DNA of 37,049 nucleotides, taken from contig JADGJG010000142.1 in NCBI GenBank assembly GCA_027596195.1, positions 1-37,049 on the forward strand, given 5' to 3'. The notes below the pieces were generated by a model, which worked only from the letters and a program-made list of their open reading frames with translations, was not told the origin of the DNA and ran no database searches. The translations under genes were made by a program, and so were the position numbers. Shown here piece after piece: positions 10,991 through 22,400 of this stretch (position 1 is its first letter; each line of letters starts with the position of its first letter). Source of the stretch: Podochytrium sp. JEL0797 (lineage: Eukaryota > Chytridiomycota > Chytridiomycetes > Chytridiales > Chytriomycetaceae).

Positions 10991-11792
10991 ATGCGAGTTT
11001 TCTCTGCCGTCCTGCTCGCCTTCCTGGCCGTGCTCTCGTTCGTTGCTGCCGCCAAGGGCCCCGCCATTACTGACAAGATCTACTTTGACATTGAGGAGGG
11101 TGGTGTTCCCCTCGGAAGGTGCGTTATTAGTGGCAGTGCATTATTTGAATTAATACGTGGCATTGATTTTGGCAGGATTGTGTTTGGGCTCTACGGAAAG
11201 ACGGTTCCCAAGACCACCGAGGTAAGGAGTGCATTGGGATACTATCAACCTCTGCCTTCTTCCGTTGCTCACCCCAATACCGTCCAACCTCAAATAGAAC
11301 TTCCGCGCGCTCGCCACCGGCGAGAAGGGATTCGGCTACAAAGGCTCCAAGTTCCACCGCGTCATCAAGAACTTTATGCTCCAGGGCGGAGACTTCACGT
11401 CGGGCGACGGACGCGGCGGAAAGTCGATTTACGGCGCCAAATTTGCCGACGAGAACTTCAAGTTGCGTCACACCAAGGCCGGGTTGTTGTCGATGGCGAA
11501 TGCGGGCAAGGACACGAATGGTGGGCATTATATTTATTTATTTATATATAAGAGAGAGGGAGCTTGGTTCTAAAACGACGTGTGGTGTACAGGTTCCCAA
11601 TTCTTCATCACGACCGTTGTCACCTCGTGGCTCGATGGCAAGCACGTTGTGTTTGGCGAGGTGCTTGAGGGTATGGACATTGTGAAGAAGATTGAGTTTG
11701 CCCCCACGGCGCCAGGTGACAAGCCCAAGAAGGATGTCACGATTGTCGAGTGTGGTGAGATCAAGGAGGACGCGTCTGCGGGAGAGCTTTGA
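10991..11792 (+). CDS. ER/secretory cyclophilin (peptidyl-prolyl isomerase, type B)
   Basis: Four exons: 10991-11118, 11176-11221, 11298-11520, 11593-11792, giving 198 residues. Residues 1-21 are a signal peptide (basic start, hydrophobic core, cleavage likely after VAAA), so the enzyme folds proteins in the ER lumen or is secreted. The isomerase core is complete: [16 protein letters not shown] contains the catalytic Arg, Phe, Met and Gln, SQFFITT follows, and the Trp of [11 protein letters not shown] marks cyclosporin sensitivity. The C-terminus (AGEL) is not a clear HDEL/KDEL retention signal. eIF2A ends 106 bp upstream. The 3' end is convergent with the acetyltransferase gene, 71 bp away. 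Confidence 0.93.
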
Positions 11793-11802
11793 ACAGGGCG
11801 GA

Positions 11803-11808
11803 AATAAA
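11803..11808 (+). promoter_or_regulatory. AATAAA polyadenylation-type signal of cyclophilin
   Basis: AATAAA sits 11 bases after the cyclophilin stop codon, in the 71 bp convergent gap before the minus-strand acetyltransferase stop. Confidence 0.45.
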
Positions 11809-11863
11809 CGCATTCTGGTTTTATTTGGGAATGTTCGGAGGATCGAACTTGAAACTACGAGGT

Positions 11864-12562
11864 TTAAAGGTGCTTGATTACGCGTGCCGGGTTTCCTGCC
11901 ACAACGACACGGCTTTCGACATTCTTCGTCACCACACTGCCGGCTCCGATGGTGACACCGTCGCCAACAGTCACCCCGGGACAAATCACAACATTCCCAC
12001 CAATCCACACGTCTGTTCAAAACGAAAGCACGAGAATTAGAAAAATAACGATGCAGGCAAGGGGGACAGTCCAACCATTTCCAATCTTGATTGGCTTAGC
12101 CAATTCGGGACCCCATTCCGTTCTCAAAAGTGGGTCCGTGGGGTGAGTTGCAGCAAAAAACGACACATTGGGCGCAATAAGCACATTATCCCCGATTTCA
12201 ACCTTGTTGCCATCGAGAATCGTGCATCCAAAGTTCATGTACACGTTGCGTCCAAGAGTGATGTTCGACCCGTAATCAACGCGGAACGGCGACTCAATAA
12301 AACAACCTTCACCCATCCCACCCAACAACTGCTTAAAGATGTCCATGCGATCGGGATGGTCTGAAGCCACATCGTCCATTTTGTTGAGCCGCGAGCAGAG
12401 CTGCTTCGCCTTGACTCGTTCATCGAGCAAGTCTTTGCCGAAAGCGTAGTAGAGCTCGCCGGCCATCATGCGACGACGTTCGGAATCGGCGGTGGGGGGG
12501 TTTCCGTTGGGGTTGTCTGGGATGGGGTCTCGACGGAGGGGGTGTGATTTCCAGTCCTGCAT
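11864..12562 (-). CDS. Maltose/galactoside O-acetyltransferase family enzyme
   Basis: Two exons, complement of 12076-12562 and 11864-12012, giving 211 residues, the normal size for NodL/LacA/Maa enzymes. They transfer acetyl from acetyl-CoA to a sugar hydroxyl. The N-terminal Mac domain is visible ([22 protein letters not shown], residues about 32-55). It is followed by a left-handed beta-helix of hexapeptide turns ([34 protein letters not shown], then [18 protein letters not shown] after the intron) with the catalytic His in FAATHPTDP. The C-terminus [16 protein letters not shown] is typical. The intron (63 bp, donor GTTGGA) interrupts the IGN/DVWIGG turn in the right phase. Cytosolic, no signal peptide. 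The natural sugar substrate cannot be told from sequence. Confidence 0.92.
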
Positions 12563-12703
12563 GTTTGTGGGGGTGCTTTTTGATGATGATTGATGATCGC
12601 GAGTTGATCCGTATCACGGTTTTTCGAATTCCAGTTTCCTTGGCAAAAAAGTTGGTGCAAATCCCATCCCCCGCCCATACCTAAAGTAAATCTGTGAGGC
12701 GGA
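12563..12703. promoter_or_regulatory. Divergent promoter, acetyltransferase / MASE1 gene A
   Basis: Only 141 bp separate the two start codons. From about 12635 rightward the sequence resembles the upstream region of the inverted copy (TTTCCTTGGCAAAAAAGTTGG against TTTCTTGGCAAAAAATTGG), so part of the promoter was included in the duplication. Confidence 0.55.
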
Positions 12704-15700
12704 ATGAGCCTTGAACCCCGGCAACTCATTTTCGACGCGTTCTCGGTGCTCTCTTGCGTGACTCTGTCGTACGGGTTCGTTCGCTTTTCCGGATGGTTGA
12801 GCATTTCCTCGTTTGCCTGTCTCTTGTGGCCGGCGAACGGGTTTCACGTGGCCTTGCTTTTGACGGCGCGAAATTTCAAAGTGAGGATTGGATGTGGTGT
12901 TGGGTTCGCTGTGGCTTTATTTCTGGGTCTCATGTCTCGATGGGGTGTTGGGATTGCCGCCATGTTGACAGCGGTTCATTGGCTGGAGGCCGTGGTGATC
13001 GCGTGTGTGGTTCTTACGGTGGCGAAACAGTTTTCCATTACGCGGTGTGGAAAGTCTGTGCTGGTGTTTATTGGAACGTGTGTGGTGGCGAGTTTGATTG
13101 CATCCTGGGTGAGGGTGAGGATTCTCGTTTGGCGTGGAGCTTCGCCTTCTCAGCAAGTTTTCTTGGCATTGTGGCTGCAAGAGTGGTCTGCGGATATTGC
13201 TGGACTCTTGATTATAGCTCCCGTCTTTTTGTGTCTCGGCGCGATTCCGAGACTGACGCAAGATTTCCCCATCAATGTGAAGCGCGTGAAACCAAATCAA
13301 TTTATACCCCTCGTTGCATCATTTTCAGCTATTCTGGTCGCATACATCTTCAACATCTCTGCTCCACCCATTCAGCAATCTCCACAAATCCTCGCCTACA
13401 TCGCGTTCCCGCTCGTTTTCCTCACCGCCACGCTCGGCCCAACAGGGTCCGGGTCCTTCACAAACTTTTCCTGTCTGACCGCCAACCTCGCCTTCAACTT
13501 TCTCACTCCAACTCCCACAACCACCACCTCACACCTCCCGATCCTGCATCAACACACCCTCTTGCAACTCCACCTGCTCATTTTCACAACCCTCCTCACA
13601 CGCGTGCGGCAAGGTGCACCAAACAAGCGTGACTTGACGAACAAAAGTCATTGCGACGCGCAAAATCCAGAAGGAGAGGAAAGTGGCGAGTTGCAATCCA
13701 TGCGTCACTTGGTCACACGTGCACAATCTATACTACGGGAAGTTGTCTCTTTTGCAGAGTCGAGAAACGACGGACCCGCAGCAGCAGCCAAAAAACATGT
13801 GAACAGAGAGTGTGACGAAATGGGGACAATGTGGATAGAACCTTGCGCTGCGGAGTTGAACGAGTCCACAGAGCGAAAAGCCGCGGAATGGTTGAATGAA
13901 GCTCACAATCTCGAGTATTACCTCAAGTTGATGACGAAAGGGTCGGTTTGTTTGGAGATGGGTGTGGTGGAGTTGAGCGAATGGGCGTATTCGACCGTGT
14001 CGCTTGTTCGGAAGGGATTGGGGGACGGTTTTGGTGGTGGAAGAGGTGGGTGTTTATTCAAGAGTCATGTGAATGTCGGTGGGTTTGGGCATGTGGTGCT
14101 GGATTCGGATGCGCTGAAGAGGGTTGTGTCGAGTTTGGTTTTCCATGCGTTTCCGGTAACCGTAAGATCTTGTTTGCACTTATCTTGATCAAAGTTTGAT
14201 TTTAACATTCATCGAATATGTAGATTTCCGAGTCAATCGCACTATCTATAGGTAACACGGAACTTGACGTCCTCATCCCCATCCTGGAAATATCTGTCAC
14301 TCATATTGGAGCCAAGGCCTCTCAATCCACTGCAACCACATTGTTTGAACCATTCCTTGCCCCCACTACTCAACCGTTCGACCTCGACCTGCCAATTGCG
14401 CGGGCCCTCGTGTCCGGCATGGGCGGAACCTTTACCGCCGAGGTTTCCAAAGTCGGACAAGACGAACAAAAGAGCATGTGCTGTATTCGCGTTGAAATCC
14501 CTCTCACGCGGACAACCAGCTCTCAAGCCCACTCGGAACCGTTACAGTCACTCCAATGGAAACGCGACGCAGGAGTCCGAGTTTCCATGAGTCGTCGAGA
14601 AAGTCCTGTTTCAATCATTAAAATGGAGGCGGCAAGGCAACAGGACGCGAATTCCGAAAGTGACTGCAGCGCCTCCCTCTTGCCCCTCTCGTTCTGTGTG
14701 TCAGCGAGACCTCCGACCCCGTATCGAGCTGTTCCTGCAGAATTCAGACCATCCGCGTTCAATCGAACGAGTTTATCGAATTCGGCAGGATCCATATCGT
14801 CCGCACGGTTACCGTCAATACTCAAAAACGCGTTGCCGACCTCGAGCCATAAGAAACACGTTCATTATGCGGATTTGATTGACTCTGATTCGGATGGATC
14901 AGGTCCTCGAATCATAGAAAACTGCAGCGGAGTTCACTCTCCTCGTCGTGTGAGCTGGGATTCGAGTAGTATCCAACTTGTTGCTCCTCCCCTGCGTGAC
15001 TCGTTTGCAAAAGGCACGATTCTGATTGTGGATGACTCTTCTGTGTTTCGGCACATTATCCGGCAGGTTCTTGTCACGTTGAGTAAGGAGTTTGTGATTC
15101 ATGAAGCTGTGGATGGGGTGGAAGCGTTGCAAAAGGTTGAGGAAATTCGATTCGATTTCGTATTTATGGATTTGGAAATGCCCAACATGAATGGCCATGT
15201 GAGGACGTTCTCTTTTTAAAGTGTGGTTCTATTCGGACTCACAAACCGCGTTTTACACAACCAAAATCAGGCTGCCACCAAAAAAATGCGGTCGCTTGGA
15301 TACACATTCCCCATCATCGCAATCACCGCACACAACCTCACCCCAAATGAAATCGAATTCCTCGAACACGCGGGCATGACCAAAATCATCTCGAAACCCA
15401 TCTCAAAAGTCCTCATCTTCACCATCCTCGAAGAATTCAACAGTCCATCCTCGTCCACTCCTCCCACCACCCACACGATTGAAATGGACACCATCCTACC
15501 CGCGCGCCAAGTTTCCGTCTCGTTGTCAACGAGTCCCGCTATGGTCTCCACTGGGGACTTCTCTGACACCAACACCAACTCCTCCATCCTCTTGGATATG
15601 TGGGAGCCACCGCACCGCGACCAACTCAACCACCCGCATCACCAACGCGTCACTCAAAGTCTCCCACGGTTAACATCATTTGCGGGTAGAAGTAGTGATA

Positions 15701-16387
15701 TCCGACGCACGAGTTACTCGAACGACGAGTTGCAGCGGTTCTCGTCACTGTCGCATCATGGAGCTAAGAAGGTAGGGGTGTTGGTGGTGGATGATTCGTT
15801 CACGAGTCGACATGTGCTTGGAAGGATGATTGAGGATGTTGTGGGGAAAGGGTGGGAGGTAGTGCTGGTGGATTGTGGGTGGGAGGCTGTGCGGGAGTGT
15901 TGTTCGAGGCGTTTTGAGTTGATTTTTATGGGTCAGTACATTTATTTCATTTTAAATTTGTCTAACTCGAATCATCTGAATTTAGATTTGGAGATGCCAG
16001 GAATGGATGGGTAAATGGATGGGTATGCTTATATTTCTCCAACAGACAAATGTTAACAAACTTGGTTTTCAGTGATGAAGCCTGTGTCCGCATCCGCGCA
16101 ATGGGAGTCACAACCCCCATCATTGCCGTCACTGGAAACATTATCCGACGCGACGACTCGACGCACCTGCGCACATCGGGGGTCACACAGACGCTCGTGA
16201 AGCCCGTGTCGCGGCAAATGGTCAAGGACATTTGCGACACGTTTCTGACGGAGTTCAAAAATGAGGAGGATGGAGACGCGGCTTCTTTGTCTCGAGAAGG
16301 GTCGATTGTAAGGAAGGAGGATGGAAATAGTGGTGGTGGTGGTGGTGGTGGTAGTGGGAGGGAGTCGGCGTCAACATTGGTTCAGCG
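12635..16387 (+). repeat. Inverted repeat arm A (MASE1-REC gene copy)
   Basis: This arm pairs in opposite orientation with 27173-30834. Similarity starts about 70 bp upstream of the ATG (TTGGCAAAAAA) and ends at CATTGGTTCAGCG near the stop codon. Flanking sequence outside these points looks unrelated. Confidence 0.85.
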
Positions 16388-16403
16388 GAGGACGAGTTTA
16401 TGA
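12704..16403 (+). CDS. MASE1 sensor / degenerate histidine kinase / two receivers, copy A
   Basis: Five exons: 12704-14155, 14224-15198, 15271-15931, 15986-16010, 16073-16403, giving 1147 residues. Residues 1 to about 310 are a MASE1 multi-helix membrane sensor (LLWPANGFHVALLL is the family signature). A histidine-kinase-like core follows. The H-box is replaced by SMRHLVTRAQ (His kept; Glu and Pro lost). In the ATPase domain both N-box Asn are gone (VVSSLVFHAF), the DxGxG loop reads VTHIGAKA, and only the F-box LFEPF and MGG remain, so ATP binding is doubtful. Two receivers are intact: REC1 has VDDS, phospho-Asp in FMDLEMP, ITAH and SKP. REC2 has VDDS, the same Asp motif split by an intron, VTGN and VKP. 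Gly-rich tail. It is predicted to be a membrane phosphorelay component, not a normal kinase. Confidence 0.87.
16331..16352 (+). repeat. TGG triplet repeat in copy A
   Basis: About seven TGG/GGT triplets encode a poly-Gly run near the C-terminus of copy A. Copy B lacks the run, so it expanded (or was lost) after duplication. Confidence 0.8.
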
Positions 16404-16449
16404 AACTTTAATTCCCGTTATCTCCAAAAAAACAAAACAAAACAAAAAT

Positions 16450-19400
16450 TCACTCGTCTTCGTCCATTCCGTCTTCGCTTTCCTCCTCCTCCTCCTCCTC
16501 GTCGGATTCCTCAACGCTCTTTTTCGCTTCCACAATCGCATCCTTTTTCTCATGCTGAATTTTGTCGCAGCAGTGATTGAACTTCTGTGCATGCCCAGGA
16601 CTCTTTTTCTGCGTCGTGCATTCGCGGCCGAACCAGCAATCGTCGCGATTCGCCAATTCATCTGATGTATTTCTTGTTCAGCATATTTTTGACAGAAAAT
16701 CGGAAGGAAATCGAAACTCACCACAAATCAAATCCCGATTTTCCTCGCGATATTCTTCCAGCAAGTCCATCATCAACGTATCCGCACACCCACGACACAC
16801 TTTCGAATCACTCTTCAACCCCGTCGATGGGTTCCACCTCGACAAATACTTTTTGCCTTGCACAAGCTTCGTCTCCAAATCGCGGTTCCACAAATCCTTA
16901 CCGGTCATCCTGTTTTCTTGGAGGAGCACGCACACAATTTCAGATTCAAAAGGAAGCTGACGCGGCAACGCGCTGAACTTCTCAAAATCGAGCGCGTACT
17001 CGCTCATCGGTTTTAACGCGTGCGTCGCACCAACACAGAGATGACATTGTCTCGTATCGCGCAACACGAGCATGTACTTGATCTTGACTTGCGCAGGGTT
17101 GTACACGATAAACTCATTATACGTCAAGCATTTCTCGATGTCCTTGTTCGTTTCGGGGTCCTTGCGGAGAGGAGATTCGACAATTGGACCCAGGGGAAGC
17201 TTCACGCCGCCTTTTGAGAACGTAATATCGCCGGAAGGGTTTGGGGCGAGCTTCCCAAGCCCTTTTGTACTACTCGACCCCAACACGGCCGTCTCTAGTG
17301 TCGAGATTGAGTCTTCGCTTTCGTGACTCGTTCCGACAGCGACTTCGCAAATGAACATGCATCCATACGCGCTCGAATCACCGCTTCCAACGTGATCGTG
17401 AATGTATCCCCAACTCTTGGCAAACACGTCGGCAAAGTAAATTCTGCGAAAAAAAATGATGAGTTTCTTCGAAAGCCCCGAAATCAGATTATCACTCACC
17501 CCTTTCCAAACATGTACCCAGACACGGGCGCCTCCACCGGAGCAACCTGAAGGCCACTCTTCAAAATCCCCAACATGTTGCTCATCCGCGACCCATGAAA
17601 CAGCATCTTCTTTTCCCCATGATGATCCTCAAACGCGTCTGCTTCACCCTCCCGATCGACCCGAAAGACGCTGAGAAGGTCCACATGGTCCAACACCGAT
17701 CGTCCGATCCACTTGCGAATGAGCTCCTTCTCGCTGCCGTCCCCCAACGGACGAATGTCGCACTTCAACGCAGAGCACGTGTAATCAATCGGGTTGTACT
17801 TGAGCCGATTTTGCGACGCCGCAAACAGGAGCATCAAGCTCGTGTCGTAATAACGCAGGTTGTTGGCACGCACCATCTCCTCACTGAGAGCCTCGGCAGT
17901 CAAAATCGGCTTCAACCCAAACCTCCCCTCCGTGCTCGGAAGAAGACGGAAATAATCCGTCGAGAGTATCACGAGTTTCTCACGCAATGCGAGAAGCTGT
18001 TTGGCGCTCGGGATGGTCGTCTTGTCTTTGATCATCGCGTCCATCTCCTTGAACGTCTTACGGATCGTGAGAAGCGTGTCGTACGCGGCGTTGACACGAC
18101 CAGCGTCGAGGGCTCCGTCAAACGGCAACCCGCGATCCGAATACGCCCCCGCCGGTTTCGCTGAAGCGACTTGCAGGAACATTCGAACCACTTCGCCAAC
18201 GGAGCCGTCCAACTTGGAAGCAGGAACACCTTCGTAATCAATCGGTTTGACTTTGACGGCGCGTTTTTTGACCGTCTTGACGAGAACGTACTTTCCGGGC
18301 TTTTTGGTAAAATCGTCGGCCATGTCCCACTCGTTTCCGGTTTTTGACTTGAACACCTTTTTGAACTCCTTGATGGCGTCTTCCTTCGTGTTGAACGGAG
18401 TCTTTTGGAACTGGCCATAATCATGGGTTTGTCCGTTGGTCCGGAGAATCGACGCGTCGCCCCACTTGTTGAACAAGAAATGGAGGTCTTGCAACCTGTT
18501 CCACAAAACTAAAAATCCGCGCAATTAGAACCCCTTCCTACCCAACGCATCGAAAAGAGAAACAACAACTCACTTTGCATAATGTAGAACTTGTTCTCTC
18601 CATACAACCCCCTCGAAACATCACACTTGTGCAACAAAACACTATACGGTGCATACTCCTCGATCCCATCCCCTTCAAACAGCACGCGAACCTGCTTCTC
18701 ATCTACACTGGCGCTTGGGTTCACACGCACCCATTCGCTCTTTTTGCGTTCAGCCCGAATTACCTCCACATCCACATTGCGCTTCTGAGCTTCCTTGGCA
18801 ATCTGCTCGTCCTCCTCTTTTTGCAACAGAGTTTCGAGTCGAGCGCGTTCGGCGAGTGCATCCGACTCAATGTTTTCGATGGGAATCTCGTTCGATTCAA
18901 ACATGTCTTCATCCTCCTGTGACGAAGCCACACTCGTTCCACAAAGAGGGGACCCCAACTCGCGCAAACAGTTGAACAACGTCTTGCTCGTCGCAAGATC
19001 CGCGTAATCGATTGGAATGTGTCCCATCACGTCCTTCTGAACCAAGGAGACCCCACGCACGTGCAAATACGAAACGAGCTCCACGTTTTCAAAGGAGGCG
19101 ATATCAAAGGGTCGGACGGCGTGATGGATCACGTTTCGGCCGTTCTTGTCGACGGCGTGAATGTTGGCGGAGTTGGGTAACGACTCGATGAGAAGTTTGA
19201 CTGCGTCGAAATTGTTGGAGTCAACAGCCAACATGAGGGAGGTGCATTCATTGGGGTTCACGGAAGGAAGAGAGCGTGAGTTGGGATCGGCGCCGAGAGC
19301 CAACAGTTTCTTGAGCATCACCAGGTCCGACAGCTGAATCGCATGATCGAGAAGGGTCCATCCCGTCTTGCTGTTGGGTTCAGAGACGGCGGGACTAAAT

Positions 19401-22400
19401 CGACTCAATTCGACGGAAAGCTCCTATAAACAAAAATTATTAGTAAACTCTCGAATTGTGCGAATGTTGCACAAACCTTGAACGGAGAAATCGATTGCAA
19501 CACTCCCCACTGAAAACAACTCTGTTTCGTCTTGGGATCCACCAAGTTCACGTCCGCACCGTGTTCGAACATAAACTCAATCTCCTCCTTGTCGTCCTTC
19601 TCCATCGCCTCCATCAAACAAGTACGATGCGTTTGCGGGTGCTTTCCATTCAAATTCGCGCCGCTCGTGGCCAGTTTCTGCGCATTTCGGAAATCAGAAA
19701 CAAACCCCTAAAAACCACTGCAAAAAAATTACCTTGAACAGCACCGACTTCAACGAATACGCCAACACAACAGGACACATCTCAACCATTTCCTTCTTCC
19801 CATCCTTCCCAACCAGCGTATACGGCGAATCCCGATCCAAATCAACCTTGTGCTCAATCAGCAACGCCACAATTTCCTCAACACCCAACTCCACAGCCTT
19901 CATCAACGGCGTCATTTCCAAACTCGGTTCCCGGCTATCCACTGAAGCCCCAGCACCAAGCACCAACGCCACCATTTCAACAGACTTGGAATCCACCGCC
20001 GCCCGCAACACCGAGACCTGCTTCCCCACGTTTCCATGATCCACACGAGCCCCCTTCTCCAACAAACAAGTCACCATCCGACACGACCCACTCACGACCG
20101 CATTCAAAACCGCCGTCGCCCCCGAATCATCGCTCAAGTCCAACTCGATCCCAGGACACCCCACCAACATCTCCAACACAACTGGCTGATTATGCTTGGA
20201 CGCACAAACCAACGCCGTCCTCGAATCCACATCCACAGCGTTCATATCCACCCCAACCTTCCTCACAACCTCAAACATATCCACCGCGTAATCCTCCTCC
20301 CAAACCCCTGCATCCAAGGCATCAAAGTCCGCCAACACATGCACCAATGTCCGCCCTTTCGAATCCACCACCCTCAAATCCGTCTCACTCGCCCCACTCG
20401 CAAGAGCCATAGCCAAACTATACCTACCCGTCCGCAACGCATCGCTAATCGCAACACACATGTTCTGCTCCTCGTTATTCTTGATAAAGTACCCAATCGA
20501 CATGAACCCTTTCATCAAGGCATAGAAAAAGTTGCTTTCGGTGGTTCCATTCGCGAGGAGAATGTGGCCCTTCACTTTGGCACCTTGGAGGCCGAGGTTG
20601 AGGTAGAAATCAACGTGTTCACCCAACAAACTGAGTTGGAGGGGAGTATTCCCGTCCTTGTCATGCCGGTTGAGATCCACACCGGCCTTCAGCAGCGCAT
20701 TCGTACACGAAGAAGCACCAATCAACGCGGCATAGTGCAACGGAGTGCGTCCAAACTTGTCCACAATATCAGGCTGAAGCTGAGAGTACCCAGTCAAAAA
20801 GTCCACAATCTCAACCGGATCACTCTTGCCCGTCGAATCCGCCACCTCCACCCTCCCAAACGCGTACTCCTCCGCCTCGCTACGCTTGTCTTGAACGCTT
20901 TTCGGCGCGTATTCGGGAAGCTTCGCCTTGACGCGATAAAACCATTCAAACACCTTCGCCTTATCGCCATCCAACGTTGCACCCGAAACCGCCTCCACAT
21001 ACTCCTTGAGCTTCCGGGACGCAACCTCATTCTGCGCGACCAGCTCCTTATACTCATCACGAACCTTCATCTCCTCCGCCGTCAACTGCATCACAGGAAT
21101 CTTCCCCAACCCAAAAAAGGCAATATGCAAGGGAGTCCGTCCCTGCGCATCCACCGCATTCACAGACGCCCCACACTGAATCAAGCTGCGTTCCACCTTC
21201 AAAGACTTGTTGACCTCCTTCTTGGACTCCTCCACCGCCACATGAAGCGGTGTCGCAAAATCTTGAGCCCGCACGCAATCCGGGTTCGCTCCTTTGTCCA
21301 ACAAAACCGCGACAATCTTGCTATTACGCGAAAGTACAGCGTAATGCAATGCCCATTGTCCAAGTCCCGGGATCCGATCTTGCACATTCACATCCGCGTT
21401 GTGATCAATCAACAACCGCACCACATCAATCTTGTTGGTCTCAATCGCCCAAACGAGCGCCGTTTTCCCATCGGGTCCCGCATAATTCACATTGACCCCC
21501 TTCTCAAGAACTCGAGCCACCACAGAAACGCCTCGCATATTCTTGACGGCAACAATCAACGCTGTTTCATGCGCCTTATTGACGCGATTGATGTCGAGAG
21601 AACCGTGCGTGCCGAGAACGAGTGTCGCAATTTCGTCCGACTCCAAACAAGCAGCCATAGCGCATGTTTGGCCAGAAGCATCCGAAACCGCCAGATTCGC
21701 AGAGAGGACCATTTCAACAGCCGTGACACGTCCTTGCCGAATCGCGAGCAAAGCCGTAGGCACCTTGTTGGGACCCACAACATCCATGCTTGCACCGGCT
21801 TTGATGAAAGTCGCAACAAACTTGTCGTACCTATTTTCAAAAAACAAATCAGATACCGCGATTCCGCAACAACACGACCAACAAAACTCCTCACCCCTTC
21901 TCCAACGCCACAATCACACACGTTTTCCCATCAACCTTACACCCCACATTCACCCCTTCCACGCCTGAAAACCGCCCACAAGCCTCCACCATCCCTTCCA
22001 CCATCTCCCTCACTTCCACACAAACCCCTGTCGCAAACTCCTTCTCCAAAGGCACCCGCTTCAAAACCTTCAACATGGCACTCTCTCGTTTCCCATCATT
22101 CACCAACGGATTCGCACCCCCCCTCAACAACGCCTGAACCGTCCCACATTGTCGTACAACGCCTTTCGTCACCACAAACTTGCACTTATCCGCATTCGCA
22201 AGCGTTCCTTCTTCCTCACCAGCCCCCGTCTCCAAACACAACGCAAGCGGCGTACTCCCAAGAACCTCCTCCACATCCGCCACCGCACCCGCATCCACCA
22301 ACGTTTCAACAACCTCACAATTCCAAGCCGCAGCAGCGAAATGAAGAAGCGTGTACCCCGTATACTTTGGGTCCGCTTCCTTCGCATGTTCCTTCTTGAA

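Noticed and set aside
11864..12562. Acetyltransferase as a recent bacterial acquisition
   Set aside because: The family is bacterial-like, but the gene has a spliceosomal intron and local codon use, and such enzymes are widespread in fungi. No sequence sign of recent transfer.
20036..22399. A 787-codon open frame on the plus strand opposite the ankyrin exons
   Set aside because: It is the exact antisense of in-phase ankyrin coding sequence, crosses the real introns, and is composed of His/Pro/Arg-rich codons expected from reverse-reading the ankyrin codons. No domain is seen.
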